From Alcanivorax sediminis (GTDB lineage Bacteria; Pseudomonadota; Gammaproteobacteria; Pseudomonadales; Alcanivoracaceae): DNA of 64,000 bases. The notes under the pieces were generated by a model that was not told where the DNA came from, made no database searches, and saw only the letters and a list, made by a program, of their open reading frames with translations. Location of the stretch: contig NZ_WIRE01000001.1 in NCBI RefSeq assembly GCF_009601165.1, positions 434,001 through 498,000 on the forward strand, read 5' to 3'. Positions 26,355-35,865 of the stretch are shown here, piece by piece; within the stretch, counting starts at the first letter, position 1, and the number at the start of each line of letters is the position of its first letter. The position numbers and the translations under genes are program-made.

Positions 26355-26498
26355 CCGTGCCTCTATATCTTTATCGGCGCAGCAACCCACGCCATCGTTT
26401 TTTGTTAACCGCGCATCGCGCTTTTCTTTAAGACTGAATCGTCTCAAGAGCAAAATCATTGCCGTGCCTCCGCTCAGCGACACACACTGCACAGTGTT

Positions 26499-27227
26499 CT
26501 ATTCGCAGGCAGCATCAAATTCATCCATCACCTGCATCATGTCCTCGTCCATACCAACCCACCCAACGACATACTCATCCCCCTGAGGCACAATCTCATT
26601 GCGCAGCTCACGACGCTCAAGAATCCGGACAAGAATATCTTTCTCGTCTTTTGAAAGTGTTATTTTGGCAGGCCCCGTTTCGCCCTTTGACAGGTCCGGC
26701 TCCAGCGTCAGCACTTCGGCTGGGAGCCCATTAATTACCGATGCACCGTCAAACCCTACCAACACGGCATCCACCGGAATTTTGCTTACACCACCAATCG
26801 CACCATCACGAATGATGCTAAACCCACGTGGTTGCGGCGGATTACCGGAAAACAGCACCACCGCACCGTCACCCAGATGACGGGGCTCGTCACCCAGCAC
26901 GCTGAGAAAATCCTGCTGACTTTCCGGGAGATAGACATCCCCCTCCTGATACGGGGGATTATCATTACCAAGACGGCTTTTACGATGTGTTACCACAGGG
27001 GTAACCTTGCCCAGATCATCAATGTCATACCGGATAACCAGCAATGCGGTCGCCTGACGCAGCCGGTCTTCATCGGAAAGGCGATTGAAGCTCTCCCAGG
27101 AGGAAGCCTCGATTTCGATCGTCCCCTCACTCTCATCTGTCGCTGTCGCATCATTGAAGTCCGGACCGCAAGCACACAGCGTTAGAGAGAAGGCACACGC
27201 AAGGCCAACACCCAATAATGCTTTCAC
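26499..27227 (-). CDS. Putative lipoprotein
   Basis: 242 residues from a GTG at 27227, which is preceded by AAGGGA and starts a hydrophobic signal (KALLGVGLACAFSLTLCACG). The Cys in LCAC would be lipidated, though the lipobox is not standard. No known domain is recognised. It is probably co-expressed with the RHS-like lipoprotein immediately downstream. An ATG-containing longer frame (to 27290) has no ribosome site. Confidence 0.65.
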   Translation of the reverse strand: MKALLGVGLACAFSLTLCACGPDFNDATATDESEGTIEIEASSWESFNRLSDEDRLRQATALLVIRYDIDDLGKVTPVVTHRKSRLGNDNPPYQEGDVYLPESQQDFLSVLGDEPRHLGDGAVVLFSGNPPQPRGFSIIRDGAIGGVSKIPVDAVLVGFDGASVINGLPAEVLTLEPDLSKGETGPAKITLSKDEKDILVRILERRELRNEIVPQGDEYVVGWVGMDEDMMQVMDEFDAACE

Positions 27228-27363
27228 AGAAAATCCCTTGTCTGTTTTTTTATTCCACCCAGGAGGGCTTGCAGGCTCCAATCTACCCACAGGGCAAAAA
27301 ATTGCAATTAATCCCGGCTCATTCCCATACCAGAACTCGCTATCCAGCGGTGAGGCTGGACGT

Positions 27364-27828
27364 TCAACCCGCCAACAGACTCTCCACCGCTTTCAGGCTG
27401 TCCGGGTCCCGGGCCAGTTCCTTTTCTGCAAACGCCTCCAGGGCTTTCTCATGGGCGTACACATAGGCAAAGAACGCCCGTTCTTCCTCCTTGGCATGCT
27501 CCTTCAGGCGCAGGAACTTCTCCTGGAATGGTCCCGTGGCATTGCGTACAAGCGTCATGGCCAGGCGCCAGGGCATGGCCGCGAGGGCGGCGCCTTCCGC
27601 CCTGCCTTTCAAGGCCCAGCCCGTGGGCTCAATCACGCTTTGGCCGGTTTGCGCCATGTAGTCCAGATAGCGCTGCAGGGTTTGCTCCTCCAGCGCCTTC
27701 AGCGCCAGCCATTTTGCCTTGCGCCCCCGGTGACGGGTAAGGCGGGCGGCCGTATCAAACACCGCCCGGCCGTACACCTCCGATTCATGGATTCGCTGCA
27801 GGTCAGCCTGGTATTCGGGGTAGCTCAT
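27364..27828 (-). CDS. Ferritin-like hypothetical protein
   Basis: 154 residues from an ATG at 27828 with AGGAG nine bases upstream; the longer frame lies inside the alpha/beta hydrolase gene. It is helical throughout. The Glu/His pattern (ALEEQTLQRYLDYM, then LKEHAKEEERAFFAYVYAHE) resembles a ferritin-like di-iron helical bundle, but I cannot confirm the metal ligands. It starts 16 bp downstream of the alpha/beta hydrolase, so the two are likely one operon. Confidence 0.7.
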   Translation of the reverse strand: MSYPEYQADLQRIHESEVYGRAVFDTAARLTRHRGRKAKWLALKALEEQTLQRYLDYMAQTGQSVIEPTGWALKGRAEGAALAAMPWRLAMTLVRNATGPFQEKFLRLKEHAKEEERAFFAYVYAHEKALEAFAEKELARDPDSLKAVESLLAG

Positions 27829-27844
27829 CAGGGTTCTCCTCGAG

Positions 27845-28762
27845 TCAGGCAGCGGGGGCTGCCCGATGGTTGCGTTGGTGGATATCGGTGATCGCCTGCA
27901 CCAGGGCGGTGGCGAAGTGCTCGGTGCTTTCCATGAAGGGCATATGGCCCACATTCCAGAACACCTCCGTGTGCGCGTCGGGCACTCGGGCCGCCAGGAG
28001 TACCGACTGGGACGTGGGCACCACCGGATCGTGGGTGCCGATAAACAGATGGCACGGCACACGGATCTCGCCCAGCCGGTCGCCAACTTCCAGCTTGCTG
28101 ATGCCGTTAAACAGGCAGAACAGGGCCCTGGCATCCTGTGCCTCGGTATCGGTGCGAAGATGCTCGAGCATGGCATGACTCAGGGGATGACGCAGAAACG
28201 CTTTGCGATCGCGAGCCAGCAGACTGGCAAAGGTTTTCTGCACAACGCGACTGTGTCGGGCAATGGCAAGATTGGCCGCAAACAACGGCCGCCCCCATTG
28301 CCCCAGCGCCGCCAGTTTTACCAGCAACCCTTCCACACCACCCCACTGCCCGCTATGAAAACCCGCAACGCTGACGACGCCCGCCAACTGGGGTGAATGA
28401 TGAATGGCCAGATTCAGGGCGGCGAACCCACCGGTAGAATGCCCCACCACGATGGCTTTTCGGCCCTTGAGCAGCTGTGCCAGGGCCCCGTTCATGATCC
28501 GGTAGAACCAGGCATCGTCCACCTGCTCCGGCTGAAAGTCCGCCGGGGCGGTGGACGGCGGATGGGCAGGGAGGCTCAGGGCGTACCAGGCGCGCGTGTC
28601 GCGATATTCCGCCGGCAGAACCGCACGCCAGAAGTTCACCGACGCCAGTACCCCATGAATGAACACTTCCGCGGGCTCGTCGGGCTGTGCCAGATGCTCA
28701 TTCACGGCCAGGTATGCCAGACGATGGCCTTCGATGTCGACAAACCCTTCTCTTACATTCAT
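27845..28762 (-). CDS. Alpha/beta hydrolase
   Basis: 305 residues. Oxyanion segment VFIHGVLASVNFW; nucleophile elbow VVGHSTGGFAAL; an Asp in FIGTHDPVVP and a His in WNVGHMPFM complete the likely catalytic triad. GGGAGAG precedes the start. It is cytoplasmic, with no signal peptide. The substrate is not clear. It leads a two-gene operon with the ferritin-like protein. Confidence 0.85.
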   Translation of the reverse strand: MNVREGFVDIEGHRLAYLAVNEHLAQPDEPAEVFIHGVLASVNFWRAVLPAEYRDTRAWYALSLPAHPPSTAPADFQPEQVDDAWFYRIMNGALAQLLKGRKAIVVGHSTGGFAALNLAIHHSPQLAGVVSVAGFHSGQWGGVEGLLVKLAALGQWGRPLFAANLAIARHSRVVQKTFASLLARDRKAFLRHPLSHAMLEHLRTDTEAQDARALFCLFNGISKLEVGDRLGEIRVPCHLFIGTHDPVVPTSQSVLLAARVPDAHTEVFWNVGHMPFMESTEHFATALVQAITDIHQRNHRAAPAA

Positions 28763-28849
28763 ACGCTCTCCCGATCGCTATCTGATGGCAGCGGCCACTG
28801 TTCGGGATAAGCGTAGCGATGAACGCAGGAGACGTATTGAACGAAACAG

Positions 28850-29593
28850 CTACTGTTGCCGGGCTTGCTGCAAAGCGTGGAGGGCATCCATATAGGTGAG
28901 GCCAAATGATTCGGCGAAAGCACGGCTCATGTGAGGTAAATCACTGAAGCCCGCCTGCATGGCGGCATCCATCGGGTTGTTGCCGTCCAGCAGCGCATCC
29001 ATGGCCATCCTCAGCTTGAGCCACTTCTTGTAACTGCGCAGCGGAATACCGGATTGCTCCACAAACCAGTGGGAAAAGCGGCTGGCCGAAAGGTGCGCCA
29101 TGGCCGCCAGCTCCTCCCGATCGGGATCGTTCCCGGCACGCAGCTGCCTGGTGATCTCGTTAACGGTCTCCCGAAAGCGCACGTCGGCTGACGCATCGGA
29201 AGGTGCCACCCTCAGCAGGTCCGATTCCAGCAGGGCGCGCAGGTCACTGGCCGCGGACAACTGGCGAAGGGGGGCAGGCAGCTCTGTCGCCGTCAAGGCG
29301 GCCCAGCCCGCTTCACTGCGCTCACCCAGCGCCGTGAGTGGCGATCGGGCCAGAGGATCAAAGTAAATGGAGCAGACATAACCGGAATACAGCTGGTGTT
29401 TCACGTTCGACGACAGGAATACTGCCTGGGCATGGCGTCGCCCGGAGTTACCGGCCTCGAACTCCAGCTCACCCTCCACCGCAATGGTCAGTTGGGATGC
29501 CCAGTGACTGTGCGGCTTGTTGGGGCCCACATGACCACGAAAGATGGCCACACTGTCGGAAAAAACGATATCCAGCTTCCAGTCTTTTTCCAT
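28850..29593 (-). CDS. AraC-family transcriptional regulator
   Basis: 247 residues. An N-terminal cupin-like sensory part (SQLTIAVEGELEFEAG) is followed by a C-terminal double helix-turn-helix (LAAMAHLSASRFSHWFVEQS and MDAAMQAGFSDLPHMSRAFAE). The neighbouring alpha/beta hydrolase pair or the second AraC gene are possible targets. The ligand is unknown. Confidence 0.85.
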   Translation of the reverse strand: MEKDWKLDIVFSDSVAIFRGHVGPNKPHSHWASQLTIAVEGELEFEAGNSGRRHAQAVFLSSNVKHQLYSGYVCSIYFDPLARSPLTALGERSEAGWAALTATELPAPLRQLSAASDLRALLESDLLRVAPSDASADVRFRETVNEITRQLRAGNDPDREELAAMAHLSASRFSHWFVEQSGIPLRSYKKWLKLRMAMDALLDGNNPMDAAMQAGFSDLPHMSRAFAESFGLTYMDALHALQQARQQ

Positions 29594-29734
29594 GGCCGTT
29601 TCATCCGGTCAGTCATTCAGTCGCGCAGAGGACACCCGAAAGGAGGAGGCGCCCCGACACTGGGACTATCCTTCTCCTGCGAACGGGTTGCAACCCGGTG
29701 CATCGCGACGGGGCGGCGGCTGGGATGGCCCGCG

Positions 29735-30742
29735 TCAACTTCCCCCTCTGCAGGCCCCCGGCGACACCCCCACCCACTGCTTGAACGCCCGGTTGAATGA
29801 ACTCTGCTCCGCAAAGCCAAGCAGCATGGTGATTTCGAACAGGGAAAGGGACGGATCACGCAGGTAGCTTTGCGCCAGCTCCTGGCGGGTACGGTCGAGC
29901 AGGCCCTGGAAGGTCTGGCCGCTTTGTGAGAGGCGGCGTTGCAGGGTGCGCACGGAGATGGCCATTTCGCTGGCCACTTCCCTGAGCGATACCCGTGCAT
30001 CCGGCAGCAGGCGCAGGAACACCTGCTGCACCTGAAAGGCGAAGGGGTCGTTGCCCGGCAGCGCATTGGAGAGAGCATCGGACTGTCGGTCGAGAATCTG
30101 GCGCAGGGCCGGATTGGCAGTAGGCAAGGGGATACTGAGGTAATCCGCCGGGAAGCGCACCGACACATAGGGCGCATTGAAGCGTACCGGACAGCCAAAG
30201 AAGGCCTCATACACCGCGGGATTGTCCGGGGCCGGGGACGAGAAGGTCACTTCCGCAGGGTTGGGGGCGTCCGGGACGATCTTGCGCAGAAAGCTGATCA
30301 ATGCCGAGATGGCAGTCTCATCCACCAACAAGCCCAGACTCAGGCCGCCGAACCGGGGCCAGCCGATCTCGGCCTGGTCCGCCTTTATCGTCACCTCCGC
30401 CATCTGCACCCCGTAGAACAGGGACTCGAAGCGCTGGTAGGCATACAGGGCCTGGCCCAGGTTGTCGCTGGCTTGCACCAGATAGCCCAGCACCCCCACA
30501 TGATCCGGGGTGATACAGGCGCCGATTTCCAGCCCACGGCCATCACCGGGGTGCACCTCCCAGGCCCGCCGCAGCAACTCCAGCCATTGGAACAGGGGCA
30601 CCTGCTCGCCCGGCCCCAGTCGTGACACCGCGGCGCGAAGGGTAGGCGCATTCAGCTGGTGCTGGTCCAGCCAGTCCAGCAGCACACGGGCATAGGAGCC
30701 GTTGACACGAATCGCGGTGGGATCGGGATAGTTTGCCTTCAT
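29735..30742 (-). CDS. AraC-family regulator with arabinose-binding-type N-terminus
   Basis: 335 residues from an ATG at 30742; an in-frame TTG at 30778 gives a longer version. The N-terminal ~200 residues match the Arabinose_bd type sensor (GLEIGACITPDHVGVLGYLV). The C-terminal HTH includes VASEMAISVRTLQRRLSQSG and ITMLLGFAEQSSFNRAFKQW. Regulators of this type (OruR/ArgR-like) often govern an adjacent divergent gene, here the sterol-desaturase family gene, whose start is ~80-115 bp away. Confidence 0.85.
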   Translation of the reverse strand: MKANYPDPTAIRVNGSYARVLLDWLDQHQLNAPTLRAAVSRLGPGEQVPLFQWLELLRRAWEVHPGDGRGLEIGACITPDHVGVLGYLVQASDNLGQALYAYQRFESLFYGVQMAEVTIKADQAEIGWPRFGGLSLGLLVDETAISALISFLRKIVPDAPNPAEVTFSSPAPDNPAVYEAFFGCPVRFNAPYVSVRFPADYLSIPLPTANPALRQILDRQSDALSNALPGNDPFAFQVQQVFLRLLPDARVSLREVASEMAISVRTLQRRLSQSGQTFQGLLDRTRQELAQSYLRDPSLSLFEITMLLGFAEQSSFNRAFKQWVGVSPGACRGGS

Positions 30743-30858
30743 GGCGTGATTGGATAACAGCTTGGCATGATTCGTCAATCACGAAATGTTGCCATTGCCT
30801 AGCATGGCACCATCAGAAACCTGATTTAGCAGGCCCGATGCCCACAGGGAGGAGCAAC

Positions 30859-31794
30859 ATGAACCTGATCGACTTTGCCGTGACGACCTACCAGAACGCC
30901 GACATCAAGGAGCTGCTACTGGTAGCCATGATGCCGCTGTTCGGCCTCACTATCGTCATTGAAGCCTGGCGTTTCCGTGGCACCGGCATTTACAACCTCA
31001 AGGATTCACTCGCCAGCATGACGCTGGGCGCCAGCTATGTGTTGCTGGAAGTGGTGGTGAATGCCCTGTTTGTGTTCGCCATTCTGAACTGGGTGTACAG
31101 CCACCGACTGATGGACATCAGCATTACCCCGTTGACCTTCGTTCTGCTGTTCCTGATGGTGGATTTCCTGTTTTATGCCTACCACGTAACCGCCCACAAG
31201 GTGCGCTGGTTCTGGGCCACCCACGTGGTACACCACGCCTCGGAGCACATGAACTTCACCACCGCCGGGCGGCAGAGCACCCTGTATGCCTTCAGTGGCC
31301 TGTTCCTGTTTTTCGTGCCGCCGGTATGGCTGGGCTTTGATCCTGCCTGGGGGCTGTTCACCCTGGCGTTGAACCTCTCCTACCAGTGGTTCATTCATAC
31401 CCAGTGGGTGAAAAAGCTGCCGCGCCCTATCGAGTTCATCCTCAACACACCGTCACACCACCGCGTGCACCACGGCCGCAACCCGGAATACATCGACCGT
31501 AACTTCGGCGGCACCCTGATTATCTGGGATCGGCTGTTCGGCACCTTTGTGGAAGAGCGCGATGACCTGCCGCCGGAATACGGCATCACCCGCCAGATCC
31601 ACAGCTACAACCCGATCACCCTGACGCTGCATGAGTTCATCGCACTGTTCAGGGATATGGCCAAGCCGGGCCCGCTGTGGCTGCGCTTGAAACATCTGTG
31701 GGCCACACCGGAATGGCAACGACCCGAGCCAGCCCCACCGACCGAACAGAAGGGAGAATTGCCGTCACCCCAGCCCGACAACGCGGTGCAATGA
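30859..31794 (+). CDS. Sterol desaturase/fatty acid hydroxylase family membrane protein
   Basis: 311 residues from the ATG at 30859 with AGGGAGGAG upstream. Three histidine clusters of the di-iron family are present: HVTAH, HVVHHASEH and HRVHH. They sit among hydrophobic helices of an integral membrane oxidase. Members hydroxylate or desaturate lipids, and this group is common in hydrocarbon-degrading marine bacteria. It is divergent from the AraC gene. The C-terminal tail is a Pro-rich, less conserved extension. Confidence 0.85.
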   Translation: MNLIDFAVTTYQNADIKELLLVAMMPLFGLTIVIEAWRFRGTGIYNLKDSLASMTLGASYVLLEVVVNALFVFAILNWVYSHRLMDISITPLTFVLLFLMVDFLFYAYHVTAHKVRWFWATHVVHHASEHMNFTTAGRQSTLYAFSGLFLFFVPPVWLGFDPAWGLFTLALNLSYQWFIHTQWVKKLPRPIEFILNTPSHHRVHHGRNPEYIDRNFGGTLIIWDRLFGTFVEERDDLPPEYGITRQIHSYNPITLTLHEFIALFRDMAKPGPLWLRLKHLWATPEWQRPEPAPPTEQKGELPSPQPDNAVQ

Positions 31795-31795
31795 T

Positions 31796-31840
31796 CTCAA
31801 AAGAAAGAAAAAGCGGGCGATGCGAGAACACGCATCGCCC
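31796..31840 (-). terminator. Terminator after the sphingomyelinase-like gene
   Basis: Reverse strand: GGGCGATGCG, loop TGTTCT, CGCATCGCCC, then a T-rich tract (31796-31814). Confidence 0.85.
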
Positions 31841-31846
31841 TTGAGG

Positions 31847-33421
31847 TTACAGGGCGCTGAGGCTGCCCTGACTAACGGAGAGAGTAAAGCCGCCAGACTT
31901 GTTCGGGCGGCTGGTGGCCGCGACCACGTCATAGTTTCCCGCCGCCAGGCTGACGGTAATTCGCGCGTTCTTGTTGCCGCCACTGTTGTTGTCTTCCGAG
32001 ATAATCACCCCGTTACTGTCCAGCAGGTACAGGTAGTTATCCACGCTGGAGGTCAGATCCAGAGTCACCGTGCCACTTTGGCCCAGCGTCAGCTGATAAT
32101 GCGGGTTGCCACTGCTGGAGGTGCTCTTGCCACCTGAACTGGCCCAGCTTCCGCTGACTTGCTGCACTGCAGAGGCGGGATCGTTGCCATCCAGGGGATT
32201 GCTGCCCGCCGTCACTTCATCACCATCGCTGTAGCCATCGCCATCGGTGTCGGCATTCAGCGGATCGGTGCTGTGGGTGTTCACTTCCGCGCCATCGTCG
32301 AGGCCATCATTGTCGCTGTCCGCAACTGCCGGATTGGTGCCGAGCAGCGCTTCTTCGTCATCGGTCAGGCCATCGTTGTCACTGTCCACCGGCGCAGGAT
32401 TGTTATCTTCCGGATAGCGGTAAGTGGCCATGACCGGGTAGTGGTCCGAGATGTCCGTGGTGTAACCGTTATGCCAGGTGGAACCGCCACACAACGGCCA
32501 GTTGCCGTAAAGGTAAGACCAGTACCAGCTGTTCGGGCTCTTCAGGGCAATCACATCCATTTCCGGGGTAGTCACGGGCTGCAGGTGATCGTCACGATGG
32601 AAAACGTAATCCAGCGTGTCGTCGTAGCACATGTCGTAACCCCAGTAATAGTTGTAGGCACGGGACATCCAGTTGTTTTCCGGATAGGAACCAAAGCCAT
32701 CGTTATTGGGGAAATTCATCGCACCCTCAGACACGGACAGCATTTCACTGACCTGGCTGGACAGGCTGAACGGCACGTTCATGTCACCGGCCAGAATGAT
32801 CGGCTCGTCGGCTGGGATGTTGAAGCTGTCGAGCCAGTCGTGAATCTCCTGCAACTGTGCCATGCGCACACCATGTTCGGTGTCGTCGGTTTCATCATGG
32901 GTGGCTTGCAGATGCGTCGCGACTACATGGTAGTTGTACCCCCCCATCTCGATCTTGGCGTACACCGCGCCCTTGTTGGATTGAGCATCCCAGGAGTTGG
33001 GCACATAGTTGGCAAACACCAGCGCGTGCTGTTCCAGAATCGGGTACTGGGATACGACAGTGACGCCACCGCGCACCACACCAATCATGTTGGAACAGGG
33101 ACCACTGATGGAATTCCAGCCACCACCGGAGCAGGTCAGGCCCAGTACCGGGGTGGCGTAGTTGTATTCATGCATGCCGGTGACTTTGCCGTAGGCGTAA
33201 TCGGTGAACACCTCGGAGTAACCAATCACATCCGGCAGGGCCGGCAAGGTGCGCAAGGCGTCAGCCAGATGGTCGGCACGGGCATCCTGATCCCAGTCCT
33301 GAACCGGCAATTGCATGATGTTGTAGCCCATCACACGGATGTCGGGGCGGTTGGCCTGGGCATGGGGGGACAAACTGGCAAGCAGGAGCGCTGCCAGGGT
33401 GAGCGGCTTGATTATTCTCAT
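31847..33421 (-). CDS. Secreted sphingomyelinase-like EEP hydrolase with TSP3 and PPC domains
   Basis: 524 residues from the ATG at 33421, opening with a signal peptide (MRIIKPLTLAALLLASLSPH). Residues ~25-335 are an EEP domain related to bacterial neutral sphingomyelinase (MGYNIMQLP; GYSEVF with the metal Glu; VVATHLQA; ILAGDMNVP; DISDHYPVM with catalytic Asp-His). Residues ~345-415 are Asp-rich thrombospondin type-3 repeats (DSDNDGLTDDEEALLGTNP and two more) that bind calcium. Residues ~425-524 are a PPC-like beta domain. It is probably an extracellular or cell-surface phosphodiesterase. A signal peptide and calcium repeats, but no anchor, suggest secretion. Confidence 0.85.
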   Translation of the reverse strand: MRIIKPLTLAALLLASLSPHAQANRPDIRVMGYNIMQLPVQDWDQDARADHLADALRTLPALPDVIGYSEVFTDYAYGKVTGMHEYNYATPVLGLTCSGGGWNSISGPCSNMIGVVRGGVTVVSQYPILEQHALVFANYVPNSWDAQSNKGAVYAKIEMGGYNYHVVATHLQATHDETDDTEHGVRMAQLQEIHDWLDSFNIPADEPIILAGDMNVPFSLSSQVSEMLSVSEGAMNFPNNDGFGSYPENNWMSRAYNYYWGYDMCYDDTLDYVFHRDDHLQPVTTPEMDVIALKSPNSWYWSYLYGNWPLCGGSTWHNGYTTDISDHYPVMATYRYPEDNNPAPVDSDNDGLTDDEEALLGTNPAVADSDNDGLDDGAEVNTHSTDPLNADTDGDGYSDGDEVTAGSNPLDGNDPASAVQQVSGSWASSGGKSTSSSGNPHYQLTLGQSGTVTLDLTSSVDNYLYLLDSNGVIISEDNNSGGNKNARITVSLAAGNYDVVAATSRPNKSGGFTLSVSQGSLSAL

Positions 33422-33593
33422 AATGGGACTCGGGTATCTTGTTGTTATGGTTGCCCACATTGCGGGCCGGCACGGTACACGCGATCGCCAAATTGGTACG
33501 ATCGTTTTAATTTATACCGCACAGGTAGAAAGATACCGGGGTGACATATGACGCCTCAGGGGCGACAAATGCCTCCACAACCGGCACAGGCCG

Positions 33594-33620
33594 CAAAGAA
33601 AAAGGGCCGCATGGCGGCCC
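33594..33620 (-). terminator. Terminator after the small exported protein gene
   Basis: Reverse strand: GGGCCGC, loop CAT, GCGGCCC, then TTTTTCTTT. It lies 65 bp after the stop of the small exported protein gene. Confidence 0.8.
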
Positions 33621-33685
33621 TTTCGCTTCAATTCCGAAACACTGACATTCAGGTGCGCGGCCAGATGGCCGGTGTCTCAACCCGA

Positions 33686-33997
33686 TCAGGGCCGGAAAGT
33701 CGCATGCACGGTGTTCCGCGAAAACCCCTGATCAACATCCGCCAGTTGCATGCCCGAGAAGTGCTGACAGAGCGGGCTTGCTGTGTTGCTACACTCGCGC
33801 TGAACGATCAGCTTGCACTCCTGCTTAACACGGGTCTCCAGCACCTGACGCTCCCTGTCACTCAGCCCTTCGCGCTGATAAGCCATGGTTTCTGCAATAC
33901 AGCTATCCACGGCTTTTTTCATCTGTACACTCTCGCCATGGGCAACCCCGCCCAGTGACAACACCCCAACCACGGTAACCACCAATAACCGATTCAT
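33686..33997 (-). CDS. Small exported protein
   Basis: 103 residues from the ATG at 33997 (AGGGGG upstream). The signal peptide is MNRLLVVTVVGVLSLGGVAH, followed by a ~80-residue mature part with four Cys (SCIAET, QECKLIV, RECSNT, PLCQHF), suggesting two disulfides. I recognise no family. Periplasmic location is inferred. It ends at the hairpin 33594-33620. Confidence 0.75.
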   Translation of the reverse strand: MNRLLVVTVVGVLSLGGVAHGESVQMKKAVDSCIAETMAYQREGLSDRERQVLETRVKQECKLIVQRECSNTASPLCQHFSGMQLADVDQGFSRNTVHATFRP

Positions 33998-34003
33998 ATG
34001 CAC

Positions 34004-34394
34004 CCCCTGTGCTTTGGCTCATCCTGAGTATTGGATGCCCCGGACCCTCCCGGACCATCCCCAGCGACAAACCGGCAGTGCCTGAAAACATCCCTTCCCT
34101 TACTGCCTCACGTTGTCGCCAGATAATCCTAGCCAACCCTTCACCATTCCGTTGTACGCCATTTCCTACACCTTGTAGGAATGCGGATTACGCCAGCGTA
34201 TTTCGTGCGCCAGTGACCGTTTATCGGAGAGAGGGACCGCCTTGAAACTCAAAGGTTTTGCGTCTTCCACAGGCCGCAAAAACCGCTCGTCAGATTTTCT
34301 CGTCTACCCGAAATTTAGCGCGAGCCTGGCGGGGGATAACAGGAAATGAAATGAGGGGGGGGGGCTGGCTCTGCCCGGCCCCTGGAAAGCGAGG
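34004..34394. other. Non-coding spacer with no recognised feature
   Basis: 391 bp between the small exported protein gene and the RIO kinase gene, both on the reverse strand. A promoter for the left gene should lie here. A small inverted repeat CCTACACCTTGTAGG is at 34168-34182. No convincing gene was found in the short frames. Confidence 0.5.
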
Positions 34395-35252
34395 TCAGTC
34401 CGGCGAATCGGCGTCCCTCGCCCGCTGGCGTCTGGCTTCCTCTTCTTCGAAGGCCGCCTTGATCTCAGCCAGGACGTCATCCACGTCGGCCTCGTGGGTG
34501 TCTTCTTCGGCATCACCGCTGAGTTCCGCATCCGGATGCAGCAGACCGCCTTCGTAGAGATCCCAGATTTCCTTGGCGTAGCGGGTGTCGGCCAGCTCCG
34601 GGGCGAACAGGGAGTAATAGCGCCGCATGTTGTTCACATCGCGTTCGAGCATGGCGCGGGCATTGTTGTTGGCGGCGGCGTCCACCGCCTGGGGCAGGTC
34701 GATGATGACAGGCCCATCTTCATCCACCAGCACGTTGAATTCGGACAGGTCCCCATGGATCAGGCCGGCACACAGCATGCGCACAATATAGCGAATCATC
34801 AGACGGTGATCTTCGCGGGCCTGCTCCGCATCCATGACCACCTCGCCAAGCCGTGGCGCCACATCACCGGCTTCATCGGTGACAAGCTCCATCAACAACA
34901 CCCCTTCCAGCATGCCGTAGGTGCGGGGCACCCGCACGCCCGCATCCGCCAGACGACGCAGGGCATCCACTTCGGCACTTTGCCAGACCTTCTCCTGCTG
35001 CTCGCGTCCAAACTTGGAGCCCTTCTCCATGGCGCGGGCACGGCGGGAGTTTCGGACCTTGCGGCCTTCCTGATACTGGGCGGCTTTCTTGAAGCTGCGC
35101 TGCATGGCCTCTTTATAGACCTTGGCACAACGCACCTCATCGCCACAGCGCACCACATAGACATCCGCTTCCTTGCCACTCATGAGGCGGCTGAGGACTT
35201 CGTCGACAAGGCCATCATCGACCAGGGGCTGGAGGCGTTTTGGGGTTTTCAT
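34395..35252 (-). CDS. RIO1-family protein serine kinase
   Basis: 285 residues with the RIO kinase pattern: SGKEADVYVVR (nucleotide loop), CAKVYKE with the catalytic-lysine type, LIHGDLSEFNVLVD (HGD loop with Asn) and IIDLPQAVD (metal Asp). An acidic C-terminal tail follows. AAAGGAG precedes the start. RIO kinases act in archaeal and eukaryotic ribosome biogenesis; bacterial copies (such as the Pseudomonas PA4780 type) are less understood. Confidence 0.87.
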   Translation of the reverse strand: MKTPKRLQPLVDDGLVDEVLSRLMSGKEADVYVVRCGDEVRCAKVYKEAMQRSFKKAAQYQEGRKVRNSRRARAMEKGSKFGREQQEKVWQSAEVDALRRLADAGVRVPRTYGMLEGVLLMELVTDEAGDVAPRLGEVVMDAEQAREDHRLMIRYIVRMLCAGLIHGDLSEFNVLVDEDGPVIIDLPQAVDAAANNNARAMLERDVNNMRRYYSLFAPELADTRYAKEIWDLYEGGLLHPDAELSGDAEEDTHEADVDDVLAEIKAAFEEEEARRQRARDADSPD

Positions 35253-35384
35253 GGGCTCCTTTGCGGTTGTTTGCGCGTTTGTGGTTTGTCCCGGCCTTCA
35301 CCGCGACTCCCCCATGTTGGGTATGACAGGATCCACTTGCTCAATAATACTGGATCACCATCTCTCGCCAAGAGTACCTGATCC

Positions 35385-35813
35385 ATGAGTGCGCTTCTGA
35401 AGATTTCGAACCTGGCTCGCCTGTTTTTGCTTGCCCTGTTTATTGACAGCCCGGCTCACGCCGAAGAAACGCTCAGCTACCATCTGGAAACCGCGCTGGA
35501 TGATGGATATTACGGCTATGCGGCGCGTACACCAGAGAATTATCGCTTTGTGATGGTCAAGGACGGCGAGCCCGTGATTTTCTATCCGAAAAACAGCGGC
35601 AGGACTTCCTGCCCGCCTAACTCCGGTGGCAAGGAGTTCTTCTTCAGCATGGGGACCAACGGGAAGATGCTGCGCGTCAAACAGGGTAGCGCCTACGCCA
35701 TGCCCAGCCCTTACCAGAAGAACCAGGACACCCGGATGGGCACCCATGCCGCCGTCAGCGAGGTGCAGACCAATCAGCATTACCCTTGCAGTGGCAAGAT
35801 AGTGCGAGACTAA
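35385..35813 (+). CDS. Exported hypothetical protein
   Basis: 142 residues. An N-terminal hydrophobic segment (LARLFLLALFIDSPAHA) is a probable signal peptide with cleavage at AHA-EE. The mature part has a Cys pair (TSCPPN and HYPCSG) and no domain that I recognise. It is a single gene, convergent with the CDF transporter. Confidence 0.65.
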   Translation: MSALLKISNLARLFLLALFIDSPAHAEETLSYHLETALDDGYYGYAARTPENYRFVMVKDGEPVIFYPKNSGRTSCPPNSGGKEFFFSMGTNGKMLRVKQGSAYAMPSPYQKNQDTRMGTHAAVSEVQTNQHYPCSGKIVRD

Positions 35814-35865
35814 AACGGATGATGGCAGGAAAGAGGGGAGCCTCTCTCCTGCTTGCGCCTGCCGG

